Below are positions 40,149-50,738 of a stretch of 64,000 bases of DNA, one piece after another (within the stretch, counting starts at the first letter, position 1; the number at the start of each line of letters is the position of its first letter). The notes beneath the pieces were generated by a model that saw nothing but the letters and a program-made list of their open reading frames with translations, did no database searches and was not told the DNA's origin. A program made the translations under genes and the position numbers. The stretch is from Serpentinimonas raichei (lineage in GTDB: Bacteria; Pseudomonadota; Gammaproteobacteria; Burkholderiales; Burkholderiaceae_C), in NCBI RefSeq assembly GCF_000828895.1, contig NZ_AP014568.1:1619858-1683857 (forward strand). The letters run 5' to 3'.

Positions 40149-40661
40149 ATGCTCCAAGCACCCACACCCATTGCCCCAGCACCGGCCGCAGCCCGCCCCC
40201 GCCGCGAACCTTTGCCGCTGCGCCGAGCGCTCGCAGGCTTCACCCTGATCGAACTCATGATCGTGGTGGCCATCATCGCCATTCTGGCGGCGATCGCCCT
40301 GCCGAGCTACCAGCGCCACGTCACCGAAACGCGGCGCGACGCGGCCACCGCCTGCCTGCTGGAGCTGGCGCAGTTTGCCGAGCGCCACTACACCACGCGC
40401 ATGAGCTACGAACGCCTAGACCCAAACTTCCCGGTCGCAAACGAACGTGTGCCGCTGCCCATGACCCAGTGCCGCACCGACTTGGCCGCCTTCTACAATT
40501 TCAGTATCGTCGTGCCCAACGCGCGCAGCTACACCCTTGAGGCCGTGGCCCAAGGCGGCCAAGCCACCCGCGATGCGGCCTGCCTGACGCTGCGCCTCGA
40601 TCAGCGCGGCACCCAAACGGCGTTGGACAGCGCCAATGCGGCGAGCGCGGGTTGCTGGTGA
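40149..40661 (+). CDS. pilE: Type IV pilin, PilE-like
   Basis: A 170-residue prepilin with mature N-terminus FTLIELMIVVAIIAILAAIA and a PilE-like C-terminal domain with a cysteine near the end. The leader is about 30 residues and rich in Pro, Ala and Arg. It lies 44 nt after pilY1 and closes the cluster. It is more likely a minor PilE-like pilin than the major PilA, given its place next to pilY1. Confidence 0.9.
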   Translation: MLQAPTPIAPAPAAARPRREPLPLRRALAGFTLIELMIVVAIIAILAAIALPSYQRHVTETRRDAATACLLELAQFAERHYTTRMSYERLDPNFPVANERVPLPMTQCRTDLAAFYNFSIVVPNARSYTLEAVAQGGQATRDAACLTLRLDQRGTQTALDSANAASAGCW

Positions 40662-40695
40662 TTGCAAGCCCTCTGCCAGGCTCGCAGAGCCTCAA

Positions 40696-43600
40696 TCAGT
40701 CGTACACCACCTCGGCGCGCTGCTGGTGCGCTTGGGTGCGCCAGGCGGCCAGCGCGGCGTCGCAGGGGTAGCACTGGGCGCGCTGAGGGTCGAGCTGCAG
40801 CGTGGCGCGCACGGTCTCGAATTCCACTTCGAGGCGCAGCGGCAGGCCACGCAGCACCTCGCCCAGCTCTGTCTGGTGGCGCCGGGGCGGGTGCGCTTGC
40901 AGCAGCGCAGCGACCTCGGGGCGCTGGGTGGGCCCCACGGCCACGCGCAGGTATTTGCCAAAGCGGCAGCGGGCAGCGGGCAAGTCCCACACCTGCTGCA
41001 CCTTGAGGCGCAGCCCGCCCGAAAAACGGTCGGGCTGCACCAGCACTTGCAGCAGCACCAGTTCGTCGTCTTGCAGTAGGTGGCGGTGCGCCTGCAGCAG
41101 CGCGTCGTCGGCGCTGGCTTCTAGCACGGCGCTGCGGTCGTCGAGCTTGAATAGTGCCACCTTGCCGCGCTGGCCGTTGATCACGCGCAAATCGCCCACG
41201 ATGCCGGCCAGCAGCTGCGGCTCGCGGCTTTCGGTCACGTCGGCCAAGGGGGTGCGGGCGATGCGCCGCACTTCGTCGGCGGCTTGGTCGAACAGGTGGC
41301 CCGAAAAGTAAAACCCGAGCGCGGCTTTTTCGTGTGTCAGGCGCTCGCGCACGCTCCACGGCGGCGCCTCGGCCAGCGCCGGCTCTTGGTCGCTGGCGCC
41401 GTGGCCGCCGGCTTGGCCGGGCAGGTCGAACAAGCCGCCCTGCAAGGCGTTGGCCTGCTGCGCCTGGGCAAAATCAAAGGCCAGCTCGACCGAGGCCAGC
41501 GCGGCGGCGCGATCCGGGTGCAGGCGGTCGAAGGCGCCGGCCTTGACCAGCGCCTCGACGGTGCGCTTGTTGAGGCGGCCGCGTTCGATGCGGGCGCAAA
41601 AATCGAACAGGCTGCTAAACGGCCCCACCACCGTGGCCCGCGGCCCCGCGCCATGGCCTTGGCGCGCGGCCACGATGGCCTCGATGGCCTGCTGCCCGGT
41701 GCCCTTGACGGCCCCGAGGCCGTAGCGGATGCACTGCGCGCTCACCGGATCGAAGCGGTAGCCGCCCAGGTTCACGTCCGGCGGCTCGAAGGTGATGTTG
41801 AAGCGCTGCGCGTCTTCCACCAGCAGCTTGAGCTTGTCGGTGTCGTCCATCTCCAGCGTCAGGTTGGCGCAGAAGAATTCGGCCGTGTAGTGCACCTTGA
41901 TCCAGGCGGTGTGGTAGGCCAGCAGCGAGTAGGCGGCGGCGTGCGACTTGTTGAAGCCGTAGCCTGCGAACTTTTCCATCAGGTCAAACACCTCGTCGGC
42001 CTGCGCCGGGCTCAGGCCCTGGCCGGCCGCCCCCTGGCGAAAGACCAGCCGCTGCTGCGCCATTTCTTCGGGCTTTTTCTTGCCCATGGCGCGCCGCAGC
42101 AGGTCGGCGCCGCCCAGGCTGTAGCCGCCCAGGATCTGCGCCGTCTGCATCACCTGCTCTTGATAGACCATGATGCCGTAGGTCTCGGACAGCACCTGCT
42201 CCAGCAGCGGGTGCGGGTATTGCACCACCTCGCGCCCGTGCTTGCGCGCCACGAAGCTGGGGATCAGGTCCATCGGGCCGGGGCGGTAGAGCGCGTTGAG
42301 GGCGATCAGGTCTTCGAGCCGGCTTGGTTTGGCGTCGCGCAACATGCCCTGCATGCCGCGGCTCTCGAACTGGAACACGGCCTCGGTTTTGCCTTCCTGG
42401 AACAAGCGGTAGGTGGCGGCATCGTCGAGCGCCAGCGTTTCGTAGGCAAAATCAGCCTGCTGCGGGTGGCGCTGCACGATCAGCTCTTTGGCCTGCTCCA
42501 GAATGGTGAGGGTGGCCAGGCCAAGGAAGTCGAACTTGACGAGACCGATCGCTTCCACATCGTCTTTGTCGTACTGGCTCACGGCGGCGTTGCTGCCGGG
42601 CTGCTGGTAGAGCGGGCAAAAATCGGTGAGTTTGCCGGGCGCGATCAGCACCCCGCCGGCGTGCATGCCCACGTTGCGCGTCAGGCCCTCGAGCTTTTGC
42701 GCCAGCTCGATTAGTTGGCGCACCTCGTCTTCTTTGGCGATGCGCTCGGCCAGCAGCGGCTCCATCTCGATCGCGTACAGGGTTTTATCGCCTTCGGGCT
42801 TGGGCCGGGGCGGGTATTGCAGCGTCACGCTCTGGCCGGGTTTGTTGGGGATGAGCTTGGAGATGCCGTCGCAAAAACCGTAGGGGAAATCGAGCACGCG
42901 CCCCACGTCGCGGATCGCCGCGCGCGCCGCCAGGGTGCCAAAGGTGGCGATTTGGCTCACCGCCGCCAGCCCGTATTTGCCCTTGACGTAGTCGATCACG
43001 CGGTCGCGGTTGGCTTGGCAGAAGTCGATGTCGAAGTCGGGCATCGAGACGCGCTCGGGGTTCAAAAAGCGCTCGAACAGCAATTGGTAGCGCAGCGGGT
43101 CGAGGTCGGTGATTTGCAGCGCGTAGGCCACCAGCGAACCGGCCCCAGAGCCGCGCCCCGGCCCGACTGGGCAGCCGTGCGCCTTGGCCCAGAGGATGAA
43201 GTCCGAGACGATCAGAAAGTAGCCCGGAAAACCCATTTTGACGATGGTGCCGAGCTCGAATTCAAGCCGCTCTTGGTAGCGCTCCTGCTGGCGCGCGCGC
43301 TCGGCTGCATCGGTGTAAAGCTGCTGCAGGCGCTGCTGCAAGCCTTGCTGCGCGACGTGGCGAAAGTAGTCTTCGGTGCCCAGTTGCTGCCCATCTACGG
43401 GCGGAATGGGGAAGGCCGGCAACTGCGGCTTGCCCAGCGTGAGCCGCAGGCTGCAGCGGCGCGCGATCTCGAGCGTTTGCGCCAGCGCGCCGGGCAGGTC
43501 GGCAAACAGGGCCGCCATGTCGGCACCGGTCTTGAAATACTGCTCGCGCGTGAAACGCCGGGGCCGGCGCGGGTTGCCCAAAATCTCGCCTTCGGCGATG

Positions 43601-44304
43601 CACACGCGCGCCTCGTGCGCCTGAAAATCGTCGGCCTGCAGGAACTGCACCGGGTGCGTGGCCACCAGCGGCAACCCCAGCCGCGCCGCCAAGGGCACGG
43701 TGGCGCGCAGGTGGCGTTCGTCGTCGGCGCGGCCGGCGCGCTGCACTTCGAGGTAGAAACGCTGCGCAAAGGTGCCCGCCAGTTGCTGCGCCAGCGCGGC
43801 GGCGGCGGCTTCATCGCCCGCCAGCAGCGCCTGCCCCACCGGCCCGGCAGCAGCCCCGCTGAGCACGATCAGGCCCTCGTGGTGCTGGCGCAACCAGTCC
43901 CACTTGAGCACGCCCTGGTCGCGCAGCAGGTTGCTGCTCCAGCCACGCGCCAGCAGCTCGCACAGGTTCAGGTAGCCGGTGTGGTTTTGCGCCAGCAGCA
44001 GCAGGCGCGGCCAAATAGGCGGCGCGGCGCTGCCTGCACCCGCAGCGGGCGGCGGGCCCAGCCCCTGCAGCAGCACCTCGGCCCCGAGGATGGGCTGCAC
44101 GCCTTGGCTGCGCGCCGCCTGGTAGAACTTGACGGCGCCAAAGAGGTTGTTGAGGTCGGTAATGGCCAGCGCCGGCTGGCCATCGGCGGCGGCGGCGGCC
44201 GCCACCGCGTCGATGCGCGTGGTGCCATCGACCACCGAAAACTCGGTGTGCAGGCGCAAGTGGACGAAGGCGGGAGCAGCGGGTGAATCGGGCAAATCAG
44301 ACAT
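40696..44304 (-). CDS. dnaE: DNA polymerase III alpha subunit
   Basis: A 1202-residue replicative polymerase. The PHP domain (about 13-220) starts FVHLRLHTEFS; the C-family catalytic centre has GPGRGSGAGS (381-390) and MPDFDIDF with D423 and D425. An OB fold and a tau-binding tail follow. Length and motifs are normal for DnaE1. It converges with pilE and lies downstream of the flavodoxin gene on the same strand, with no clear ribosome-binding site. Confidence 0.97.
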   Translation of the reverse strand: MSDLPDSPAAPAFVHLRLHTEFSVVDGTTRIDAVAAAAAADGQPALAITDLNNLFGAVKFYQAARSQGVQPILGAEVLLQGLGPPPAAGAGSAAPPIWPRLLLLAQNHTGYLNLCELLARGWSSNLLRDQGVLKWDWLRQHHEGLIVLSGAAAGPVGQALLAGDEAAAAALAQQLAGTFAQRFYLEVQRAGRADDERHLRATVPLAARLGLPLVATHPVQFLQADDFQAHEARVCIAEGEILGNPRRPRRFTREQYFKTGADMAALFADLPGALAQTLEIARRCSLRLTLGKPQLPAFPIPPVDGQQLGTEDYFRHVAQQGLQQRLQQLYTDAAERARQQERYQERLEFELGTIVKMGFPGYFLIVSDFILWAKAHGCPVGPGRGSGAGSLVAYALQITDLDPLRYQLLFERFLNPERVSMPDFDIDFCQANRDRVIDYVKGKYGLAAVSQIATFGTLAARAAIRDVGRVLDFPYGFCDGISKLIPNKPGQSVTLQYPPRPKPEGDKTLYAIEMEPLLAERIAKEDEVRQLIELAQKLEGLTRNVGMHAGGVLIAPGKLTDFCPLYQQPGSNAAVSQYDKDDVEAIGLVKFDFLGLATLTILEQAKELIVQRHPQQADFAYETLALDDAATYRLFQEGKTEAVFQFESRGMQGMLRDAKPSRLEDLIALNALYRPGPMDLIPSFVARKHGREVVQYPHPLLEQVLSETYGIMVYQEQVMQTAQILGGYSLGGADLLRRAMGKKKPEEMAQQRLVFRQGAAGQGLSPAQADEVFDLMEKFAGYGFNKSHAAAYSLLAYHTAWIKVHYTAEFFCANLTLEMDDTDKLKLLVEDAQRFNITFEPPDVNLGGYRFDPVSAQCIRYGLGAVKGTGQQAIEAIVAARQGHGAGPRATVVGPFSSLFDFCARIERGRLNKRTVEALVKAGAFDRLHPDRAAALASVELAFDFAQAQQANALQGGLFDLPGQAGGHGASDQEPALAEAPPWSVRERLTHEKAALGFYFSGHLFDQAADEVRRIARTPLADVTESREPQLLAGIVGDLRVINGQRGKVALFKLDDRSAVLEASADDALLQAHRHLLQDDELVLLQVLVQPDRFSGGLRLKVQQVWDLPAARCRFGKYLRVAVGPTQRPEVAALLQAHPPRRHQTELGEVLRGLPLRLEVEFETVRATLQLDPQRAQCYPCDAALAAWRTQAHQQRAEVVYD

Positions 44305-44365
44305 GGGGCGATGATATGCCGGGTGCGGTGCCCCCCCGCTACAACCTGCGCCTGGTCAATCCGGT

Positions 44366-44920
44366 TCAACCGCGCCAGCGCACCGCCGCCGCCGCCACGC
44401 GCTGGCCAAACAGGCGCGCGGTTTCTAGGTCGCCGCTGAGCATTTCGTGCGCCCCGGCATCCGACGGGGTTTGGGCCATGGCACCGCTCGATGAACCGAC
44501 GAAGTTCACATCGTTGCGCTGCGCTGCCTTGCTGTTGCTGGGCATCATGCCGGTGCCCACCCAAACGCCGCCGTGCTGCATCGCCAGCGTAAAGAGGTAG
44601 TGCAGGGTCGAGAGCTTGTCGCCGTTCATGGTGGCGCTGTTGGTGAAGCCGGCAAAGAGCTTGTCTTTCCACTGCTGCGCAAACCAGGCCTTGCTGGAGG
44701 CGTCGGCAAATTTCTTGAACTGCCAGCTCACGCTGCCCATGTAGGTGGGCGAGCCCATGACGATGGCGTCGGCGGCGTCGAGCGCCTCCCAGCCGCCTTC
44801 AGGCAGGTTGCCATCGGCGTCGATGGCCAGCAGTTGGGCCCCGGCGCCCTCGGCAACCGATTGCGCCATGCGCTGCGTATGGCCGTAGCCGGAGTGGTAA
44901 ACAACAATGACTTTGCTCAT
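44366..44920 (-). CDS. Flavodoxin-fold NAD(P)H-dependent oxidoreductase, WrbA-like
   Basis: A 184-residue flavoprotein. The FMN phosphate loop is near YHSGYGHTQRMA, and the MGSPTYMGSVSWQFKKF segment matches the flavodoxin/WrbA family of quinone reductases. It lies third in a minus-strand run pirin, DoxX, WrbA-like, a combination typical of small redox-stress modules. Confidence 0.85.
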   Translation of the reverse strand: MSKVIVVYHSGYGHTQRMAQSVAEGAGAQLLAIDADGNLPEGGWEALDAADAIVMGSPTYMGSVSWQFKKFADASSKAWFAQQWKDKLFAGFTNSATMNGDKLSTLHYLFTLAMQHGGVWVGTGMMPSNSKAAQRNDVNFVGSSSGAMAQTPSDAGAHEMLSGDLETARLFGQRVAAAAVRWRG

Positions 44921-44993
44921 GGGATGGCTTTCAAAAATGCGCCGACCGATGGGCCAGCGCGGGTTGAGGGGAAATCGAGATACTACGCTGCCC

Positions 44994-45401
44994 TTATGTC
45001 TTGCGGCGCGCGTCAAGGCTGTATGCACCGGCGCCCAATGCGGCCAAGGCCAACAGACCACCAACTACACCTATGTTTTTCATAAACATCAGTTGCTGCA
45101 TCATTTGCTGCTCAGCCGGCATGGCCCAGTAGGCGTGAAAGTAAAAGGAGGCCACCAAAGTGAATCCGGCCAACACCAGCGCCGCATAGCGCGTGCCCAA
45201 ACCCAAGATCAGGGCGATGCCGCACAACACCTCGATGGCAATGGCAAGGGCTGCGCCCAGTTCGGGAAAGGGCAAGCCGACTGATCCGATATAGGCCGCC
45301 GTACCGGAGAAGCCACCGATCTTGTTGATGCCAGCGGGAAGAAACAAGGCTGCCAACAAGAGGCGGGACAGCAGGGCGAGGGGGTTTTGCAGTGCGTTCA
45401 T
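44994..45401 (-). CDS. DoxX family membrane protein
   Basis: A 135-residue protein with four hydrophobic segments. It starts MNALQNPLALLSRLLLAALF and contains the DoxX-type AGINKIGGF segment. Some members belong to terminal oxidases or thiosulfate:quinone oxidoreductases; others accompany pirins and quinone reductases and have no firm function. It lies 34 nt downstream of the pirin gene. Confidence 0.88.
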   Translation of the reverse strand: MNALQNPLALLSRLLLAALFLPAGINKIGGFSGTAAYIGSVGLPFPELGAALAIAIEVLCGIALILGLGTRYAALVLAGFTLVASFYFHAYWAMPAEQQMMQQLMFMKNIGVVGGLLALAALGAGAYSLDARRKT

Positions 45402-45435
45402 GGATATTGACTCAGGTTAAAAAAAGATGCAAAAA

Positions 45436-46137
<702 letters not shown>

Positions 46138-46285
46138 GGCGATTCTTTCATCAGGTGTGGGGCCTTGGAGCAGGCCATCCAGCCGCTAGGCCTTGCCGGT
46201 TTGGGGTAGCAGGGCCAGCGCTGGGGCCATGGCCAGACTGTAGGCCCTAGGGCAGGCTTGAAGGGCGCAAGGATTTGATGGCATC

Positions 46286-46302
46286 ATTCGAATAATTTGA
46301 AT
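46286..46302 (+). promoter_or_regulatory. Candidate LysR binding site (T-N11-A)
   Basis: The inverted repeat ATTC-N9-GAAT contains the T-N11-A core of LysR-type binding sites. It lies in the 179-bp divergent intergenic space, 14 nt before the lysR start, where a regulator would control itself and the pirin run. Confidence 0.5.
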
Positions 46303-46316
46303 ACTCAGGTCACCCC

Positions 46317-47258
46317 ATGCCCAGCCCCCGCAACGCCTTGTCGCCCGAAAACCTGCACCTGATCGGCACCGTGGCGCGCTGCGGCAGCCTGGCGGCGGCG
46401 GCGCGCGAGCTGGGCATGGTGCCCAGCGCCCTGACCTACCGCGTGCGCCAAGTCGAAGACGCGCTCGATGTGCTGCTGTTCGACCGCCGCTCGCGCCGCG
46501 CCACCCTGACCCGCGCCGGGCAGGAGCTGCTGCGCGCCAGCGAACACCTGCTGCGCGAGCTCGACGCGGTGGCACTGCGCGTGCGCCGCATCGCCACCGG
46601 GTGGGAACCCGAACTCACGCTGGCGGCCGATGCGGTGATCGCCAGCGCGCCGCTGTTTGATCTGTGCCACGATTTTTACGCCCTCGCGGCCCCGACGCGG
46701 CTGCGCCTGCGCACCGAAACCCTGTCGGGCACGCTCGAAGCCTTGTTGAACGGGCAGGCCGATCTGGCCTTGGGGGTGGCACTCGATGGCAGCGGTCTGC
46801 CGGGGCTGCGCAGCGGCCTTTTGGGTGAAGTGGAGTTTGTGTTCGTGGTGGCACCCCAGCATGCGCTGGCCGGCGCCACCGAGCCACTCACCCCGGCCAC
46901 CATCCAGCCGCACCGCGTGGTGGCGGTGGCCGACACCGCGCCGCCTGGGCGCGGCCAGAGCGTGGGCCTGCTGCCAGGGCAAGACGTGCTCACCGTGCCC
47001 ACCATGCAGCACAAGCTGGCGGCGCAACTGCGCGGCTTGGGTTGCGGCTCCTTGCCGCTGCCGCTGGTGCAAGGGCACTTGCAAACGGGCGCCCTGCTGC
47101 GCAAGCGCACCACCTTGCCGGCCAGGGTGTACCGCATCGGCTACGCCTGGCGCAGCGCCGAAAGCCCCGGCCCCGGCCCGGCCCTGCAGTGGTGGCTGGA
47201 TCGGCTGGCCAACCCGGCCAGCACCAGCGCGCTGCTGCACCATGCGGCCGGGGGCTGA
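46317..47258 (+). CDS. LysR-type transcriptional regulator
   Basis: A 313-residue regulator with an N-terminal winged helix (about residues 10-68; SLAAAARELGMVPSALTYRV) and a periplasmic-binding-like effector domain. It is divergent from the pirin gene, the usual layout when a LysR protein controls its neighbour. The effector is unknown, but the target genes suggest a redox or quinone signal. Confidence 0.92.
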   Translation: MPSPRNALSPENLHLIGTVARCGSLAAAARELGMVPSALTYRVRQVEDALDVLLFDRRSRRATLTRAGQELLRASEHLLRELDAVALRVRRIATGWEPELTLAADAVIASAPLFDLCHDFYALAAPTRLRLRTETLSGTLEALLNGQADLALGVALDGSGLPGLRSGLLGEVEFVFVVAPQHALAGATEPLTPATIQPHRVVAVADTAPPGRGQSVGLLPGQDVLTVPTMQHKLAAQLRGLGCGSLPLPLVQGHLQTGALLRKRTTLPARVYRIGYAWRSAESPGPGPALQWWLDRLANPASTSALLHHAAGG

Positions 47259-47349
47259 GCGCCCGCGCACGCATCGCTTTGGTGGGCACGCCGCCAGCGC
47301 CATCAGGCCCGATTTGCGGCGCACACCCGCCAGAAGACGCCCAAATTGT

Positions 47350-47401
47350 GCGAATGATTCCCATTTATAATTGACACGCAGCGCCCATTGTTTGCTATGC
47401 T
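47350..47401 (+). promoter_or_regulatory. Fur-like site and promoter of tonB-exbB-exbD
   Basis: GCGAATGATTCCCATTTAT (47350-47368) matches the 19-bp Fur consensus at 11 of 19 positions by my count. A perfect -35 TTGACA (47371-47376) follows directly, with TATGCT (47396-47401) 19 bp on as a possible -10. A perfect TATAAT at 47366-47371, overlapping the site, is an alternative -10. The layout fits repression by iron. Confidence 0.55.
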
Positions 47402-47452
47402 GCTTCGCCCACCCGGACCCTTTCCGGGTACCCCGCCGCCCTCAACAAACCC

Positions 47453-48304
47453 ATGCCCCTGCTCCATCGGCCTTGGCGCGCCCTTGTGCGCCCCGTCAGC
47501 GTGACCGCCGCCGTGCTGCTGGCGCACGTGGCGGCGCTGTGGGCCTTCCACAGCGGTTGGCGTCCGCCCGCGCCCGCCGGGGTGGGGGTGGTGCGGGTGG
47601 AGGTCGAATTGCGCGCCCAGGCCTCTGGCGTCGCCGCTACGGCGCCAGCCCCGGCCCCCGCTGCCAGCGCGCCCAATGGGGCTGCACCGCGCGCCGCGCC
47701 CGAGCGCCCGTCACGACCTGAACCACCCCGCCCTGAACCACCGCGCCCTCCGGCACCGAGGCCGACGCCGATACAGCCCGCACCGGCAAGCCCCAGCCCG
47801 GCGTCTGAGCGCGTGCCGCAAGCGGCCCCGGCGCCACCCAGCCCGCAAGGGGCAGCGGCTGCCGAAGCCAGCCCGCAGCAGACCCTACACAACGCCGCCC
47901 CAAGCCACGCGCTGCCGGGCAGCGCTGCGAGTGCCCAAGGCAGCAGCGCCGCCGCCCAAGGCTCGACCGAAGCGGCAGCGGGCCGAGCGCCCGCCGCACC
48001 AGCCGCACCCGCCGCACCGCAGATCGTACTGCCCTCGAGCAGCGCCGCCCACCTGCACAACCCGGCCCCTGCCTACCCGGTCTTGAGCCGCCGCTTGGGC
48101 GAGCAAGGCCGCGTGCTGCTGCGGGTGCGCATCGAGGCCGACGGCAGCGCCTCGGCGGCACAAATCTACGCATCCAGCGGTTTTGTGCGGCTCGACCAAG
48201 CGGCGCAGCAGGCGGTGTTGCGCTGGCGTTTTGTGCCCGGCACCCGCAACGGCGAGGCGCAAGCGATGTGGTTCCTCGTCCCCATTCATTTCGTACTGGA
48301 GTAA
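47453..48304 (+). CDS. tonB: Energy transducer TonB
   Basis: A 283-residue protein with an N-terminal membrane anchor (about 14-33), a long Pro/Ala-rich spacer (about 60-195) and a C-terminal TonB domain from about 205 to the end (YPVLSRRLGEQGRVLLRVRI...). It transmits proton-motive force energy from ExbB/ExbD to outer membrane receptors for iron complexes and other large nutrients. First of three genes, with a Fur-like site upstream. Confidence 0.93.
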   Translation: MPLLHRPWRALVRPVSVTAAVLLAHVAALWAFHSGWRPPAPAGVGVVRVEVELRAQASGVAATAPAPAPAASAPNGAAPRAAPERPSRPEPPRPEPPRPPAPRPTPIQPAPASPSPASERVPQAAPAPPSPQGAAAAEASPQQTLHNAAPSHALPGSAASAQGSSAAAQGSTEAAAGRAPAAPAAPAAPQIVLPSSSAAHLHNPAPAYPVLSRRLGEQGRVLLRVRIEADGSASAAQIYASSGFVRLDQAAQQAVLRWRFVPGTRNGEAQAMWFLVPIHFVLE

Positions 48305-48313
48305 AAAGCAAGC

Positions 48314-49072
48314 ATGGAAACCCATTTTGGACTGACCTACGTCTGGCACCAAGGCGACTGGATCATTCGCGGCACCGCGCTCGTGCTGCTTGGCATGTCG
48401 ATCGCCACTTGGGTGGTGATCGTGCTCAAGGCGCTGCACTTGCGCCAACTGCGTGCGCGTGCGCAAGTGCTGGAAAACTTCTGGCACAGCAAAGACTTTG
48501 CCGAAGGCCTCCACAAACTCGGCCCCGACGGCCACAACCCCTTCTACCTGCTGGCGCTGCAAGGGCGCGAAGCCACCAGCCACATCTTGCACCTGGACGG
48601 CGAACACCCACGCCAACTGCACGACAACCTCGACGTGAGCGACTGGGTTACGCGCTCCCTGCGCAACGCGCTCGACGACAGCAGCGCGCGCCTGCAGTCT
48701 GGCCTGGCCATCTTGGCCTCGGTCGGCTCCACCGCGCCCTACGTCGGGCTGTTTGGTACGGTCTGGAAGATCTACCACGCCCTGATCGGCATCGGGGCGG
48801 GCGGCACCGCCACCATCGACCAAGTGGCCGGGCCGATTGGTGCCGCGCTAATCATGACCGCGCTCGGGCTGGTGGTGGCCATTCCGGCCGTGCTGGGCTA
48901 CAACGCATTGCTGCGCGGCAACAAAGCCATCCAGCACCGGCTCAACCGCTTCGCCCACGACCTGCACGCCTACTTCGTGACCGGGCACCGGGTGGCCTCG
49001 AACCGCCCCGGCGCTGCCAGCCCAGCAGCGGCGCCGGCCAGCCCACTCCGACACGAGGCACCCGCACCATGA
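48314..49072 (+). CDS. exbB: Biopolymer transport protein ExbB
   Basis: A 252-residue MotA/TolQ/ExbB protein with three membrane segments (about 18-38, 135-157, 180-200) and the conserved VGLFGTVWKIYHALIGIG region. It forms the proton channel scaffold with ExbD. It lies 9 nt after tonB, and its stop overlaps the exbD start (ATGA). TolQ is the main alternative but the TonB context argues for ExbB. Confidence 0.93.
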   Translation: METHFGLTYVWHQGDWIIRGTALVLLGMSIATWVVIVLKALHLRQLRARAQVLENFWHSKDFAEGLHKLGPDGHNPFYLLALQGREATSHILHLDGEHPRQLHDNLDVSDWVTRSLRNALDDSSARLQSGLAILASVGSTAPYVGLFGTVWKIYHALIGIGAGGTATIDQVAGPIGAALIMTALGLVVAIPAVLGYNALLRGNKAIQHRLNRFAHDLHAYFVTGHRVASNRPGAASPAAAPASPLRHEAPAP

Positions 49073-49476
49073 CCCCCTCCAACCTCGAACCCGACCAGGG
49101 CGAACTGCACAGCGAGATCAACATGATTCCGCTCATCGACGTGATGCTGGTGCTGCTGATCGTGTTTATCGTGACCGTGCCCGTGATCACGCACTCCATC
49201 GACGTGCAACTGCCGCGCGCCGCCACCGAGGCCAGTGCGCCGCAGCCGCAGGCGGTGCGCCTGAGCGTCGATGCGCAGGGCGGCTTTCACTGGAACGACG
49301 CCGCCGTGCCCGATGCCGAACTGATGCAGCGCTTGCACGCGCTGGCGCAGCAGGTGCCGCAACCCCCGCTGCATTTGGAAGGCGACGCCGCCGCCCGCTA
49401 CGAGCGGGTGGCACTGGCCTTGGCCGCCGCGCAGCGCGCCGGCATCGAGCGGCTGGTGTTCATCACACAGCCCTGA
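49069..49476 (+). CDS. exbD: Biopolymer transport protein ExbD
   Basis: A 135-residue protein with one membrane segment (about 20-42) carrying the proton-relaying aspartate in MIPLIDVMLVLLIVFI, and a small periplasmic domain. It completes the TonB-ExbB-ExbD energy complex. Coupled to exbB through the ATGA overlap. The 133-bp stretch after it has no convincing terminator. Confidence 0.93.
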   Translation: MTPSNLEPDQGELHSEINMIPLIDVMLVLLIVFIVTVPVITHSIDVQLPRAATEASAPQPQAVRLSVDAQGGFHWNDAAVPDAELMQRLHALAQQVPQPPLHLEGDAAARYERVALALAAAQRAGIERLVFITQP

Positions 49477-49609
49477 GCCCTTGGGCTGGGGGCGATGCGC
49501 CGCCGCTGGCTTTTTTCTTGAATTTTCAAGCCGGGCCCGGCTCGAGCGCCCGTTTTCGGTGGCTTGTGCTGGCGGCTTCGCTACACTGTGAGCACAACAG
49601 GAGATCACC

Positions 49610-50719
49610 ATGAGCCGAAAACCACGCCGCGAGGGCGGCACCCCCCGCACCACCCCGCCCGATCAGGCCCCACGGGCACGCCGCACCGCCGTCGTGGGAG
49701 CGGGCATGGCAGGTGTGGTGTGCGCACGCACACTGGCGCAGGCCGGCCACGAGGTGCTGCTGCTCGACAAACACCACAGCCCCGGCGGGCGCATGGCCAC
49801 GCGCCTGACCGAATTTGGCGGCTTTGACCACGGGGCGCAGTTTTTCACCGTCACCGACGAGCGTTTCAAAAAGGCCTTGGCATTGCAACCCGAGCTGATC
49901 GCCCAGTGGCAGGTGCCCACCGTGCGCGTGCTCGACACCTTGGGACAAACACTGGCCAGCGCCAGCGCCATCGAGAAAGCGCGCTGGGTCGGCGTGCGTG
50001 GCATGAGCGAGCTGTTGCGCCAGTGGGCGCTGCCGCTGTCGGATGGCTCGCTCAACGCCAGCAGCCACTACAACACCCAGGTGGTGGGCATCGAGCCCGA
50101 CGCCCTGAACCCCAAGCAGTGGCAGTTGCGCTGCGCCGGTGCTGCGGGCTCGCAACAAGTGATCGCTGGCCTCGACCAGGTGCTGCTGGCGCTGCCCGCC
50201 CCGCAGGCGCAGGCCTTGCTGTGCGCCAGCGCCTTGGTGCCCGAATGGGTGGCGGCACTGGATGCGGTCGAAACCGCCCCCTGCTGGACGCTGCTGCTGG
50301 CCTTTGCCCAAGCGGCCCCCGGCGGCCCTGAGCCCTTTGGACCCAACTGGCACGCCGCCAGCAGCGACCACCACCGCATCCGCTGGGTGGCGCGTGAAAA
50401 CAGCAAGCCCGGGCGCTCCACCATCGAGCGCTGGACCGTGCAGGCCAGCCCGCAGTGGTCGGCCGAGCACCTAGAGGACGACGCCGAGCGCGTCAAGGCC
50501 AAGTTGCTCAAGGGCTTTGCCGAAGTCACCGGCATCCGCGCCGAGCCCACGCTGGCGCAGGTGCACCGCTGGCGCTACGCGCAGACGCTGCGTCCGCTTG
50601 GCCAGCCTTGCCTGTGGAACCCGGCGCTGGGCTTGGGCCTGAGCGGCGACTGGTGCTTGGGGCACCGGGTAGAAAACGCTTTCGTCTCGGGTCTGGAGCT
50701 GGCCCTGGCTGCGACTTGA
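49610..50719 (+). CDS. FAD-dependent oxidoreductase, renalase-like
   Basis: A 369-residue flavoprotein with the dinucleotide-binding motif [19 protein letters not shown] at about 28-46 after a basic 26-residue extension, followed by GGRMATRL and FDHGAQFFT, typical of renalase-like NAD(P)/FAD amine oxidases. Bacterial relatives oxidise faulty NAD(P)H isomers. The ribosome-binding site is AGGAGAT. The gene is transcribed with gluQ, 19 nt apart, though a link in function is not known. Confidence 0.85.
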   Translation: MSRKPRREGGTPRTTPPDQAPRARRTAVVGAGMAGVVCARTLAQAGHEVLLLDKHHSPGGRMATRLTEFGGFDHGAQFFTVTDERFKKALALQPELIAQWQVPTVRVLDTLGQTLASASAIEKARWVGVRGMSELLRQWALPLSDGSLNASSHYNTQVVGIEPDALNPKQWQLRCAGAAGSQQVIAGLDQVLLALPAPQAQALLCASALVPEWVAALDAVETAPCWTLLLAFAQAAPGGPEPFGPNWHAASSDHHRIRWVARENSKPGRSTIERWTVQASPQWSAEHLEDDAERVKAKLLKGFAEVTGIRAEPTLAQVHRWRYAQTLRPLGQPCLWNPALGLGLSGDWCLGHRVENAFVSGLELALAAT

Positions 50720-50738
50720 GCGCATCGGGCGGCTGCTC

